A stretch of 64,000 nt of DNA from Xenopus tropicalis (taxonomy: Eukaryota > Chordata > Amphibia > Anura > Pipidae), in assembly GCF_000004195.4 (NCBI RefSeq), contig NC_030677.2, positions 69,464,222 through 69,528,221 of the forward strand. The letters are read 5' to 3'. The translations under genes and the position numbers were made by a program. Within the stretch, counting starts at the first letter, position 1; the number at the start of each line of letters is the position of its first letter. Positions 12,105 to 25,181 of this stretch are shown here, one piece after another. Below the pieces are notes generated by a model. That model was not told the origin of the DNA and did no database searches. It saw only the letters and a list, made by a program, of their open reading frames with translations.

Positions 12105-12250
12105 GACAGAAACAAGATGCAAGATCCTCTGCACTCACCCATTATCAATATATATAGGACATTTAAGACATTCTGTGCATTAAGCTACTAATCAAATCAG
12201 GGATTGTTTGTCCATATATTGCAATGTACCTCAAGCTGACCAACTACATC
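12105..12250. repeat. direct duplicate, copy B
   Basis: Second copy of the unit described at 11725-11895. AGATCCTCTGCAC is at 12122 and CCAACTAC at 12240. It may be two insertions of one repeat family or a local tandem duplication. Confidence 0.7.
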
Positions 12251-12712
12251 TAGATGTAGTCCTCTTCTATTTCTTTAAAGAATTATATTGGTTTAATCGC
12301 TTACCCATTATTACAGAGAGCTTTGCCATAGAAATAGTCAATTTTCTTTGCACCCAACATCAGCACCAGAGTTAACCCACACCCTTAATACTTAATCCTC
12401 ACATTGGATATTGAATGGGTGGCACAAAGTGATTATATTTGTGCAGAATTTTATGGATTGTTGTGTGGTTATGTATATTTTGAAGTTATTGACAGCTTTG
12501 TTTATCATTACTAGGAGGTCTGACACACAATTAAACAGGAATTCTGGATATAATCTGGAGGAGGAGTTGTACACGGGTCCCTAGTCTCTCCCAATACTAC
12601 AAAAATGAATTGCCTTATCACTAGCTAGTAAGTGCTCTAAGTTACTTTTTGTATTATCCTGCCATAGACTATATGGTAGGTTAGATTTAGAAATGTAACT
12701 GTTCCTATATGC

Positions 12713-13016
12713 GAATATAGGATCTGTTATTCGGAACATCTGGCACCTGGGGTTTTGGATCACAATAGATTAACTATGATAATAGTCACTACAACGTTAA
12801 ATAAATGAAAATAAATGAAATAAAGGAATGTTTTGTCACCAATATGGGTTTATGTAGCTTAGTTGGAATCAAGTACAAGGTACTGTTTTATTATTACAGA
12901 GAAAAAGGAAATCATTTTTAAAAGTTAGGATTATTTGCTTACAATAGGAGATGACCTTCCTGAAATTCACATCTGTCTGAATATTGGGTTTTCAGATAAT
13001 GGATCCTATGCCTGTA
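12713..13016. mobile_element. TACAGGTAT-family palindromic MITE, full length but diverged
   Basis: The left end (ATATAGGATCTGTTATTCGG) and right end (CAGATAATGGATCCTATGCC...) are inverted matches. The inside has the family core GTACAAGGTACTGTTTTATT. Other copies are at 16657, 24011, 25620, 38313 and 39009. Confidence 0.8.
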
Positions 13017-13869
13017 TAATCTACATAGGTTCCCAGATTTGCTTGATCACAGCAGGTAAGCAGTATATAAGATGTGGGAAATCCTGGTATTGTTGATAAC
13101 ATAAAGAATATCCAGATACATTTTAGAAACCAGAATAGGTGATGTAGTAGCATACTAGCAAAATAGGAACACATAAAACTACACAACACAATTCAAGCCT
13201 ATGTTTAAACAGGATTATGACAAAAGTAAATATCGCCATGTTTCTTTCCCAATTATTAACACTTTTATGGTGTAAATCTCATTTAAATCCCTATAAGTAC
13301 CTAATAAAAATAAAATTGTCTTCAGTCTAAAAAACATATTTAAAAAGTGAATGAAATAGAAAGTGCATCTAAAAACTAAGCCGCTTTTAAATGTAAATAC
13401 ATCTGATGAATATTGTCTTTTTGATGATTATTTTTGCTCATCCATGACTAAGCTTTCCATTGCAACAGAAGATTTTGCCTTTTAGCATGGGCTGCATCTC
13501 TGTCACCTAATTGCTACTTTGTCTGTTTCCAACCCTCGGTTATATAGAGAAGAGAACACTAAATAGAGTGTGGATGTGGACTACATTTTAATAGGCAGAA
13601 TATATGAGCTACAGTAATTTGATTTCTCAGTAACAGATTACCATTATTAACACATTTGATTTTATTTCCGATCAGTTATACCCATTTGTTTTTCTCATGA
13701 AAAAGAGATAGATGTGACAACTGTCAATGTATTCAGTTCTTTAAGAAGAAGTGCACAAATCACAGAGTCACTAATATATGGTTTTAAAGTATAGATCACT
13801 TTCAACAACCTCTGAACTCTACAATCTTGTTTCAAGGCACAATGGCTGGGAATAAAATACAAAATGAAA

Positions 13870-14065
13870 TACTGGTATAGAATACTTTATCCTGAATCTT
13901 GTTTCCAGAAAATGTCTGATGTCTTATTTAAAAAAAAAAAAGCAATCTGATGGTAAAGCAAACTTCATTTTTTTTAATGCTTCCATTTTTTTTTAGCCTT
14001 AAAGTAGGGTGCTCCAAATTATGTAAAGAGTCCCTTTAAGAAAACCCCAGGTCCCCTGCATTCCA
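13870..14065. mobile_element. decayed copy of the TACAGGTAT MITE family
   Basis: Landmarks ACTGGTATAGAATACTTTATCC, CCTTAAAGTAGGGTG, and AAACCCCAGGTCCCCTGCAT occur in family order, interrupted by A- and T-runs. Confidence 0.55.
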
Positions 14066-14301
14066 AAGAACAAATACTTCTATTTTCATTTGCAATATAA
14101 ACAAACAATTTACACACTGACAAAATCAAAATGGGTTCTCCTGTTCATTACTTGCAAGTGTGGGCTTTGAGAGTCTGTTATGGTTTTCATTCATCCACAT
14201 TATGATATCTAGTCGAGGTAAATCTAAGGCAAGTGGCCTTACTGGAACTTGTCATGACAGAATGTCAATGTGGGCACAGTGTGCTAATCTGCAAATACTT
14301 C

Positions 14302-14571
14302 TAAAGCTGGCCATACACGCACTGATAATATTGTACGAAACCTCATTTCGTACGATATTCGGTGCGTGTATGGCAAGTCGGCGACTGATATCGCAGGAAG
14401 CTGCTGATATCGGTCGACTCGCCGATCGGGCGAGTTAAAAGATTTTGATTGGGCGCCATAGAAGGTGCCTGAGCAAAATCTGCCTTCAGGGCTGAATCGG
14501 CAGAAGGAGGTAGAAATCTTATTGTTTCTACCTCCATATCTGGAAAATCGCCACGTGTGTGGCCACCTTAA
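14302..14571. mobile_element. GGCCATACAC MITE, copy 1, with terminal hairpin
   Basis: Ends are CTAAAGCTGGCCATACACG and CGTGTGTGGCCACCTTAAG, which are inverted and bounded by CTAA/TTAA. Within the left end, 14310-14372 folds into a strong hairpin (GGCCATACACGCACTGATAA... against ...GGTGCGTGTATGG). A second family member lies at 49875-50189. Confidence 0.75.
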
Positions 14572-15165
14572 GCTTATGGTAAAGTTGAGTTAAAATCACT
14601 CTTTGTGCACAATATCATTTATCAGCAGCAGCCCAGCTTCATATAAGCTTGCTGGGTTTGTACTCATAGACATAAAATGCGTGTAAGATCTGCTAGGTAC
14701 AGAGAATGCCTGTGCATGACCCCTGGTGACATTTCCTAGCCTAGCAAGAGATATACTAGCATTGAACAGTTTCTTTCACTACCTGAAACTTTGCTGATGG
14801 AATGCTTATCATTCCATTAGTTAATGATTCCCAGTGCCACTAAGTTATGGTGCATTAGGATCCCAGACAGAACCTTTCACAAGTCTTTGCTTTTTGAGAA
14901 TCATCTTACAGCTAAGTTTTAACTTTGTAAATACTGGACCCCTAACCCTTCCAATGCCATCCAGATTCTAACCTTCCATAAGGCCCTATTTGTTTTTTTT
15001 TATACATTACCTCTTAGTGCGTGAAATAGAAAAAATCTACAAATTTGAACTATGTGTACTATGTGTACTACTGAAAATGCTTTTAATACTAAGTAAGATG
15101 AAGGGAATGCTCGTTCTTGGAACTAGGCAGTTAAAAGGGCTTAATTCGGTCCTTGACATGTTTTG

Positions 15166-15561
15166 TTAAAGGAACAGTAACACCAGTAAAAATGAAAATG
15201 TTTTAAAGTAAATAAAACATAAGGTACAGTTGCCCTGCACTGGTAAAATTTGTTTTTTTGCTTCAGAAATGCTAATCTAGTTAATATAAACAAAGCTGCT
15301 GTGTAGCCATGGGGGCAGCCATTCAAGCTGGAAAATAAAGTCTGTAGAATACAATGGGAATCTATGTAGCTTATATGAACTGCTATGTAACCTGTGCCTT
15401 TTCTCTATTTTTCAATTTGATTGGCTGCCCCCATGGATTCACTGCAGCTTATTTATATAAACTATAGCAGGGTTTCTAAAGCAGGGCAATTGTACAAATA
15501 GTACATACTATATTAATTACTTTAAAATACTTTCATTTTTTTTGTGTTACTTTTCCTTTAA
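15166..15561. mobile_element. T2-like TTAA MITE, complete
   Basis: It starts TTAAAGGAACAGTAACACC and ends GTGTTACTTTTCCTTTAA, with TTAA at both borders (15166-15169 and 15558-15561). The arms stay partly complementary towards the middle (AATGAAAATGTTTTAAAGTAA against ACTTTAAAATACTTTCATT). This matches what is known of the amphibian T2 MITE group (TTAA target, AAAGG ends). A 3' fragment of the same family is at 31548-31783. Confidence 0.85.
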
Positions 15562-15761
15562 AATCAGCATCAAGTTTTGCAGCAACTGCAGTAATTGGGG
15601 AATGGCTTATTGATAGAAAAATAATATTAATTTTATGGTACCCTATCCCCAGCCGGTGCAGCTAAGAGCTGTACCTCCCCTATTACTTCAGTGGTAGGAG
15701 AGGGAAGAAAGTGAAATTTGGGGACCCCTTAACCAATTTGGAACAGTCTTCTGGTATGCGT

Positions 15762-16105
15762 GTAAGAGGGCTAAATTTGCAATTAGTAGTCAGCAAGATA
15801 CCTTGAATCAGTTTAACAGTAGTGTAAGTTCTCCAATGGGCACTTCCCATTGGTATATCCAAACGAAAGACAGTTTAGAACAGCACCATTTATATTTCTT
15901 ATTTAAAATGCTTATACTGCATACATCTTAGTGCATTTCAGCAACGTTTCAGGCCAGGTGTGGCCTTTTATCAAGCTTGATAAAAGGCCACACCTTGCCT
16001 GAAACGTTGCTAGAATGCCTTAAGATGTATGCAATAAAGACATTTGAAATTAGAAATATTAATGGTGCTGTTCTAAACTGTTTTTCGTTTGTAAGAGGGC
16101 TAAAT
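15762..16105. repeat. 230-bp palindrome inside a 15-nt direct repeat
   Basis: The arms 15861-15975 and 15976-16090 are inverted copies meeting with no spacer at AAGCTT (15973-15978). They are of exactly equal length (115 each) with scattered mismatches. The arm includes AGCAACGTTTCAGGCC and GGCCTTTTATCAAG. The perfect 15-mer GTAAGAGGGCTAAAT occurs at 15762-15776 and again at 16091-16105, directly at the palindrome's right edge, which looks like a target-site duplication of a 314-bp insert. A smaller hairpin (CCAATGGG...CCCATTGG) lies near 15834-15852. No protein is encoded. Confidence 0.85.
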
Positions 16106-16656
16106 ACATATTCCTTTTTAGTTCCATTCCTGTCTGTTGTTCCACCAACTAATATAATAGCCCCAGGGAGAGGAATAAATACAGTATTCTATTATTTATA
16201 AACATTACCCTTGTATGAGGTATTTGTCAGTATTGTAAAATAAAAAAGGCTGTATTGCTTATAAGCTTGCAGTTACAGCTGACAGCTGATGTGGGGGCTA
16301 CATATTCTAAACTAATGAAAACCGTGATGCACATTTACCAGTTACAGACTTATTTATTCCCATGAAGGCCACCATTTTTTATTACATTTACTTAATGGTA
16401 AGTAATTAGGCTACTTCTGCACGAGGCTCATTCTCATCCTGTGGATCAACGCAGGCTGAGAATCACCCTCTACGCTGTCATCAGCCCTCTTATGTGTCTG
16501 CATCAAGAGCCACTGTGTTGGACTGGTGTAGGCACATGTAGCGGATTTTGGCACCAAAATGCATACTCAACTGTTTCTGTGCTCCAAGTACAGACACATC
16601 AGAGGACTAATGCTAGCATAGGGGCCTGCAATTATACATGCATTATTGTCTGCGCA

Positions 16657-16890
16657 TACAGGTTTGGGATCTGTTATCTGAAAACCCATTATCCAGAAAG
16701 TTCCAAATTACTAAAGGTCATCTCCCATAATTTATTTTAAGCAAATAATTCTAATTTTCAAAAATGATTTTCTTTTTATTATTAATTATCCATATTGGAT
16801 CCTATTGGGTTAATTTAATGTTTTTTTTTAGCAGACTTAAGGTATGGTGATCAAAATTATGGAAAGATCCCTTATCTGGAGAACACTGAC
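16657..16890. mobile_element. TACAGGTAT-family MITE, right end lost
   Basis: It opens TACAGGTTTGGGATCTGTTA and continues with family landmarks (CCCATTATCCAGAAAG, GACTTAAGGTATGG, CCCTTATCTGG). The terminal 'ATAACAGGTCCCATACCTGTA' part is missing. Confidence 0.8.
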
Positions 16891-19800
16891 TTAGAATACA
16901 GTTAGGGTGAGATTTAAGATGAATACTTACTTTCAGTGCTAGATATTTAGATCTATGGCTAAATGACACAGCAATGTTCTCAGTAACTTTATAATGAGGT
17001 CAGGGACCTAACCAAATGTTGGACCTTGGGGTTTCAACAAAAAAAGACCACTGCTGTATAGCGCTCCATCTTATGCTTGTGTGTGTGTTCCTCTAGACAT
17101 ATAACTATATTTATAGAGTAACTTATAAAAGCACAAGGGCAATGTTCATTTGTCAAGTGCACTGGTTATATTTCCAGCATGTGTATAAATATATATGTAT
17201 AAATATCAAAATATATTTCTCTTTATTCCTTGATTAGATAATGAAACAGGGATCCTCATGAGGCAAGAGGACAAAAGTTGCTTGTTCCCTCAGCATTTCA
17301 GCAAATATCACATTATGTAACATTCATTCTGGGATACTAATTTCCTTATTGCTGAGGCATACTCGTTTTGGGCAAAGTAAAATGAACATTACAAATTTGT
17401 GTGTTTTTATTGTTAATGAGATCAACCCCCAGTATTCCTTGGCAGAATAAGTCATGTCACATCATGCTGAGGGCTGTAGTTTAGCAACATCTGGAGGACT
17501 GATTTTATCCCAGTCTTAGATTTGCATTTTATAATGAATGTGTTCTGGCCTTGCGCAAAGTGCACTCGATGTTAAATGAGTTTTTTCTTATTTTTAATTA
17601 GCAGTTGCTTCAGTGCAACCCCCACAATCCTCCGACAGTAAAAGACGAATCACAAAATGCTGGAGGATGTTGTTCAGCTCCAGGCATTTCCTAGATTTGG
17701 AGCGTTCAGTATAACATTGTACTAATGAGATTAAATTTGTCTTTAATATTGAATTTCTATATTTAATACATAAAAGCAATATGGAACATTACAAATGCAA
17801 CACTACACCCAACCATAAGGGGGATTCTATTTGATTGCCTGCAGTTCATATAGGTATTTTGCCAGTTTTAGGAGTTCTTCAACAGTCCCATATTTGGTCT
17901 GCTTATAAAGTAGAGATGCCACATTCATCTGCCATTGATTTGTGCCTAGGTGTACCTGGGAAGATTTCCCTTCCCACATAAAATATAATATTCATTCTCC
18001 AACCAAAGAACATGGCTATAATTTTCAAGAGGGAGACAATCCATGACCATCCAGGAAAAATCACCTCTGTCCCTTGCTTTGGTTTGAGATTGATATTAAA
18101 CCACATCTTTATAATTTATTTCCAGTACCCGTCATCTATGAGGAATAAGGTTCAGTTTGATCAGTTATAGTATAATACCTCCTGGTCCCTTATGGTTATG
18201 AATCCCATAATTACTTTAATTACTCCAATGCATAAGAGAAATGGTTATTGGGTCAATGACAACTGATCCAGGTTATGGGGGCGTAAGATTGAAGCATGAG
18301 TTTCAGGTTACATGGGTTAAAGAAATCAATAATGGAGTTGATAGGCTATTGGAAAGCACTAGTATAGGTGAAACTAATTTATACATTACATGTACAATGT
18401 ATACATGGACGCTGGACACAACTAAGACACAAAAGCAGCATAAATATAACTTATTTGCATTAACAAATCCTTGAAACTGGGGTATATATATTTTGTGCTC
18501 TTTAGTGTACTATACGAATAATTCTTTTTCAACCTATCCAGATTATGCACATTCACCTTCCTCCTACACTTGTGTCTTAGCTCAGGGCACCATTGCTGTG
18601 CACTAAGTGACTTTGAAAAAGAAATTATTTTCCCAGAGCTTCCGTTTTAAACCTCAGTGCTATACTGCTCTTTATCCTCTTACATACAGTAGTAATTTAC
18701 CAAAGCTGAGGAGGATTATGTTCCTAGTAGAGTGTAGCCTCTCTGCAGCATGATTTGCTTGTGCCTTGTTGCAATATTGTGGCATGTTTTGGCATCATAA
18801 ATGACAACTGTGTCTTAGAAATCAGATAAGATCAGAATAAGACCGCTTAGATTAAATAAGTTCAAATAGGGTGTGAACAGAATGATGGTTTATACTAAAC
18901 TGCAGCAGCAAGAACAGTTAGACAGTAAATAAGGTATTGTCCTGCAGGCTTAGAGATGGCTGGATGCACATTAATGTTTTCACAGTTTCCCAGCTAAAGG
19001 ATACTGAATATCTCTCGTTATTTTAAAGCTTGGACAATCTACTCTTAATTCAGTTACAGCATAGCTATACAATATTACTTACAATAGTGTTCACTACTAA
19101 CAAATGTTTCTGTGTGAGTTTCTAATGTAATTGCTTTTATATCTGCTTGCCTACAGGGGGTTAGAACCAACCAATCACAGTGTTAAAATCAAGAAGCATA
19201 AGTTAATAAATTCAGCTACTAGGCAGGAACAGCAACAAAATATAAGGGTAAACCTCACGACTAAATTCATGCAAAATGCACATAGAGTATCTGTGTAGGT
19301 AATAAATTCCACCAGTGCAGTTATCAGTTGTGACTAGTGACCAATAAGCTATTTATTTTTAGCAATTTACTACAACTTGGGAAAGACCCAGTAGGTTGCC
19401 ATGGGTATCTGCACTGATGTGATGTAGCACCTGTCTTAGTATATTAGGCTCATAGTATTTAATCAGTATGGGATCTGCATTTAAATTGACCTGAATTGCT
19501 CTAGAAAAAGCAGTTTAACCTATACTTATACAAATGCAAGCCTAAACACAAGCCATCCTCATAGGAACACGATAAAATCTATATCACTTGCTGCACACTC
19601 ATTGTAAGGGTCTTACACACAAACTGTAGTGCACATGATTAGTTATATTTTTTTGTCACTAGGCTAAAATGTTAGCATTTTTCGGCATTTACTATTACTG
19701 GTGACCATTTTCTCTCACATTTAAAACATTTTCTTGCCACTTCTGAAACTTGCACCTAATTTGCTAGGCAGGATTATGTTTTTTATAATTTTAAGGCATC

Positions 19801-22526
19801 TACTATTACTGGCCGCAATTTTTTCTCACCTGAAAACATATTTCATAAAATGTCCCATAAGCATACATTAAAAAGAAATATATGTCAAGTACAGAATTTT
19901 TTATATTTTTTTCCTCTTTGGGCTCCAATTATCCTCACTGTACCTCCAACTAAAACCAAAGCATTTTTTGTTATTCATTTATACTCTTTGTAAGCTTATA
20001 TTTGTTAATTTATGGGTTTATAAAAATTAAATCTTTTTAAAATACCATACTAACCAACATCCCCATAGTATGGTGGGCCCTAATGCTAAGCACACGTTTT
20101 TACATGCATTTAAATATCTTCTTTGTTTTACAAGTAAAGAAGTAAAAGGAAGGAAATCATTATACCAGTCTAATTCTTACAGATGGTTACTGTATCAAAT
20201 CACTATAATAATCTCTCCTTAAAGAGCTAACTGATACAACTGCACCACAGTGTGTCAGGTTTCCTTTGGATAACAAGGAGGAGAGCTAAGCAGCTTTGTC
20301 GTATTAGATAGCTGGACAGATGGCAACACACAAATCAGTTGTAACCCAGTGATTGTCAGCATTGTTTTGTCAGACTTGGCATGGAAACATCTCTAGTTCT
20401 AGGACTGGTGCCTGATCTACACACTTGTCTGGTCAGTAGATCATATAATGGGAATGGAATAAATTAAACTGGAAATTAATTTAACACGAGTTGAGCTGAC
20501 ATTTTTGAATGTTTTTGGCGTTGCTTAAATAACAAGGGTAAGCAATGCAAATAAGAGTGAGTAGTTACACTGTTGAGATGTCTTACAGGCCTATTGCACA
20601 TGGGTGTTTTGACTGGCACTGTCTCTGTTGGAGAAAAGTGGTAGTCAAAACCCCCCCTTAACATTTCAACAGAGCTAATAGTATTTAAACTGACAGAAGG
20701 AAGTGTTTTTTGAGAGAATGTCCACCAATCTCCTCTCAGCATGCACAACTGGCACAATTAGCTGTAGTGATAGGCAGACATGGTTTTCTTTTGTTTTCCA
20801 ACAGACAACAGCAGTGGTCAACTTGGGTTTGAGGTCGTGTTAGTATCACTTTAAAGCATAGAGGCATAAAAATCTAATCAATGTTCGGGAATAGGAACTG
20901 ATAAAATCCAAGGCCAGTAAACAAAGTTCTTATCACAGTGGCATGTTTGGCAACTCTTCACACAGTTTTAGAACACAAACTATTCAGTACAGTATAGTTA
21001 CAACAACAAAACTGCAATTCTACAGAGGCTATCATACCCCCAACAGAATTACTACTCACATGACAACTCCTGGAAATCAGCAGAGAATATTGTTTCTATA
21101 GCTCAAGGAGCCAACGTTCAGCTACAGATGCAGCTCACATTGTTATTTGTTGTAACCAGGCTAATGTTATACAGGCTTTTCTTCTTTTAGTGTAGTGTCA
21201 CAATGTCTACTGATAGGATACCGCAAAACAATGCACTGGAAAAACTATAGTATATGTATAAATGTCACTCATATTCAGTGGCTGATTAGCTGGATATTGT
21301 CTAATTTGGTTTTCTTAGTAGATTGTTAAATAGCATGCATCCACACAATAATCTAATAAGCTCAAATAAGTGGATAATAGCACTGATGCATCCTAAATGC
21401 ACCAACTGGAGGCATCAGCAGTGCAAATTATTCTGTGAAGATAACATGACTACAGTCCTTTGGGATGAGATGGCTTTCCTGTAATTCAGAGCTTTCTGGA
21501 TATAAATCTGCATATATAAAATCCCTAACTATGAGAGGAGTCCTTTCAGTGAATGTCTATAATGTCAGTATGGAACAAAAAAGAGAAATGGCATACAATC
21601 CTTTGCCCAAAATAGCTATAAATTATGTAAGCAGTAGCAGAGTGATCAATATTTCACCAGTAGTCAACAATGCAAAAAACTAGTGAGTAAACTAAAAAAC
21701 AACCAGAAAAAGTAGCCCAGCAGTAATAGTGCAACAAAAAATGATAGCCAAATACTGAAGGTATTGGCATTTTATAATGCACTTAAAGAAGCAATCGATT
21801 TTTATAATAAATGCCCAACACACATATCACATTTGCATTTCCTGAGCACACTGTGAAAAGTGGTATTTTGCAGCCAAGCAGTCTCAGTTACAGTCATCGG
21901 GAGTCATCAACGCAGCAGCTCAGGTGTCTGTCAGTATTACACATACAGTGATTCACTGCTTCTTCCGCTCCTAATGTTTGGCAGGGACTGAAGCTGAGAA
22001 CCTAAGCCTGAAGTCATTTTAATAGGGGCTATAGAAAAGTATTTTGCATGACCAGTTAATGGAAATGTGTTTTTGTATGAACCACAAATAGCGCATAGTC
22101 ATAAACTACACTGAATAATCAAAAATTCTTTGTTGCTTTTTCTATCTGCTCGAATCCCAGTCACTTCAGTATATGTTTTTATTTTCTACATTCAATTGCT
22201 TCAGATGAGATCATGTCTGTGTGGTGCAGCAGCACTGCACTGTCAGGAGTGAATTCTTCATGCTGTAATGTCACCTGCTTCCTGTAGGTGGCTCAGCAGC
22301 ACCTTCTTACTTAGCAGCTGACCCTCAGCACACAGAGAGAAAGCATCAATCCAACTGAGTGTAGATTGTAAAGACTTAGATATGTTTAAAAAAGTATATT
22401 TTGTAGACCTTTTGGCAGCAAGTGGGTAAATATGTATATATGCAGCGGTGTTCCCCCTTTTGCACAAGATGTAACATGACAATTACTGACCTTATCCCTT
22501 ATCAAAACTGCACAGGAACTTATCTT
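16891..22526. other. intergenic, about 5.6 kb without recognised features
   Basis: AT-rich, unique-looking sequence. 17458-17505 (GGGCTGTAGTTTAGCAACAT...) resembles part of the hAT-like foldback at 728-817. Open frames (for example near 18241 and 20476) have no recognisable product. Confidence 0.5.
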
Positions 22527-22596
22527 TATATATAATGTTACTATTATTAGTAGTATTATTATAAGTAATAATAATAATGGTAACATTCTATATAAA
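22527..22596. repeat. AT-rich hairpin
   Basis: TATATAATGTTACTATTATT and its inverse (AATAATGGTAACATTCTATATA in pieces) pair with a few mismatches around a short AT-rich loop. Confidence 0.65.
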
Positions 22597-24010
22597 GACC
22601 ATTGCACATAAATATAATGAAAAAAATAATAATATCTGCATGCACTTTAGGCCTATTAACGCACTTTTCATAACCAGCTCAATGAAACAGGGCATTTATA
22701 AGATGCTCAACTCATTTTCACATTTTAGATCAATTTTAGCAAAAAGAATAGAGGTTCAGTTGTCTGACCTTGTATGTAACCTTGTTGTTTATAAAACTTC
22801 ACTGTACAGTTATTATCCTCAGAAAGAGTCACTGCGAGATCCTTGATTATAGTCGCCGCAGGGGTTATGGGCACACTCAGGCTCCAGGCGCTAAAGGGGC
22901 CTGATGACAGACAGATTTAGAACAAAAAAAAAACCCTGTTATCTGAAGGGGTCAACGCACAATACACTATGGATAGTTTAAGGGATATTGATGGATAGAA
23001 GGATTAGGATTAGTACTGATTGCGTGGAAGTATTTTATTTTTTTTACCACATTACTGTTTATATATTAATAATTAGTTTTTAATGAAAGCATATTCTCAG
23101 GTTAACATCATTACTATGTTTATTTTATTTACATTTATTACATCTGGGTGCCCCCTTGACAGGAGGTTTACAATATAGATAGTGCTTCCAACACAAGGAC
23201 GCAGTATTACACTGTCTTGCAAATAATTCCTTCAACCATTCCAAATATTATTATAAATTTAATTAAGGGATTAATAGTGTATCAGACAGGGCTCTATTCA
23301 TTCAATAAAATTATGAGCGTGACCAGCTGACACGTTTATTTTCAGTGCTGCTGTTTTCTTCTGTATGTCAGAATGCCTTGTATTCCTTTAGCCTTAAGCC
23401 AAAGCCAAGGGCCTTTATACAGAATGTCCCTTTATAGATTTTCCAGCTGCAAAATCATCTATTGGGTGTATACACAAATATGCCCATGCAAGATGCTATA
23501 CATAAGTAATTAAGCTGCAGAGTATTAGTAACATTAGTGATCCCATAGGATTACAATATCTGGTGTTGGAACATATCAGTAGTAACCACAGAGGGGGAAT
23601 AGAATTCAAAAACTGCAACAAGAGACCAATTGGATACATAAACATATGCTTTAAGATCATATGGTCTCAATCTAGAATTGGACCTTGAGGCATTTTCTTG
23701 AATACACTTTCTTATACCAACACATTTGTGTGCAATAAAACATAATGGTCTTTTCTGATACTGCATCTTCCATTATATTATAAGTATTGTAACAGTACAG
23801 GGAACAACTGGATTAGGGCTACGCTTCTATACTTGGTAACAATATCTTTATTATTATTGTGTAACATTGTACATAAGAATGCTTCCACATTTATGTATAA
23901 AATCTTTCAATTTGTCTTCGAATTTACAATTTGCTTAAAAGCCCAAGATGCGCAAAGTGCAGGCATTACTTTTCTGGGGAGTGCAGTGCATGTAGTGGGC
24001 ACATACACAG
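22597..24010. other. intergenic, nothing recognised
   Basis: AT-rich, with no supported gene or repeat ends. Confidence 0.5.
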
Positions 24011-24337
24011 TACAGGTATGGCACATGTTATCAAGAATGCTTGGGACCTGGGGACCTTTCTGTAATTTGGATCTCCATACTTTAAGTCATTTAAACATTA
24101 AATAAACCCAACAGGATTGTTTTGCCTTCAATAAAGATGAATTATTATTTGAATTATTAATTATTATTAATCTTATTTGGGATCAAGTACAAGGTACTGT
24201 TTTATTATTACAGATAAAAAGGAAGTTATTTTTAAAATTTGAGTCATTTGATTAAAATGGAGTCTATGGGAGACGGGCTTTCGGTAAATTGGAACTTTCT
24301 GGATAACAGGTTTCTGGGTAACGATCCCATACCTGTA
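24011..24337. mobile_element. TACAGGTAT-family MITE, full length
   Basis: It begins TACAGGTATGGCACATG and ends CGATCCCATACCTGTA. The core AAGTACAAGGTACTGTTTTA and the ATGGAGTCTATGGGAGA block are both present. The ends are inverted and TA-bounded. Confidence 0.85.
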
Positions 24338-24362
24338 AAAATAATGTTACAATGCAAGGACA

Positions 24363-24725
24363 CCCAGGGTCGGACTGGGGGGTGCAGGGTCCACCAGGGC
24401 TCCCGCCCCAGGAGCCCTGCAAGTGCCCCTGCCAGCCACGTCCCCTAACCCCCCCCGCAGGGGCCCCCCCTGCCCCCCACAGGGTCCCCCACCCGACGTT
24501 CTCCCCTGAGCTTGCGGAAATTTAACGCATCAGGGGAGGAACGGTCGGGCAGGGGGAGCACCGGCAAGGGTCGGGCCCTAGAGCTGAAAATGAAAAAAGA
24601 AAAATGGCAGTGCCGTTGGGGCAAAATTTAAAGTTGGTGAAGCATATACAGCGACGGGTAGACATATGCCATCCACTTTTTCTACATTTTAAACTAGACC
24701 CAAATTTATGCATAGTGATAGTGAT
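24363..24725. repeat. GC-rich dispersed repeat (GGTCGGACTGGGG)
   Basis: C/G-runs (CCCCCCCGCAGGGGCCCCCC) following CAGGGTCGGACTGGGG stand out sharply from the AT-rich context and start right after a MITE. The right end is uncertain. No coding signal is seen. Confidence 0.5.
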
Positions 24726-24825
24726 AGCCCATTATAGCCTTTATAGGTAAAATGTATGTATGTAGCCTGACTCCTTCCTATACAGAAGTCAGGCTAGGCT
24801 TGATCAATTGATCGCCGCATAGTTG

Positions 24826-24935
24826 ATGCATAGTAGTAACATAGTAACATAGTAAGTTGGGTTGAAAAAAGACGTACGTCCATCACGTTCAACCATAATG
24901 CCTATATATAACCTGCCTAACTACAAGTACATCTC
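24826..24935 (-). mobile_element. LINE (CR1/L2-like) 3' tail fragment
   Basis: On the minus strand it reads GGTTGAACGTGATGGACGTA, then TTTTTTCAACCC, then a repeated TTACTATG tail. Short tandem 3' tails are typical of CR1/L2-type LINEs. A relative in the other direction ends at about 31411. Confidence 0.6.
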
Positions 24936-25181
24936 CAGATACTTTCCCCGGCATCGCCGTATTGCCTTCAAATGACAGGAAGCCAACTTTTTTACAGGTA
25001 TTTTCTACTAAAGCATTCAAAATAACAAATGGTTTTCAGGATAGGGCAATTATTGGGGGAGGGTAGAATAGATTACTTTTCCTTTAAGTTCATTTCAGAG
25101 GGGCATTTATTGTCTGAGAATTTGATGCCATAATTTGTGATCATTTTTACAATATGTACAATGTTTTTGACATGTTTATAA

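Noticed and set aside
24826..24870. Regular AACATAGT repeats suggestive of a repeat array
   Set aside because: They are the short tandem tail of a LINE 3' end, with no spacers or array structure.
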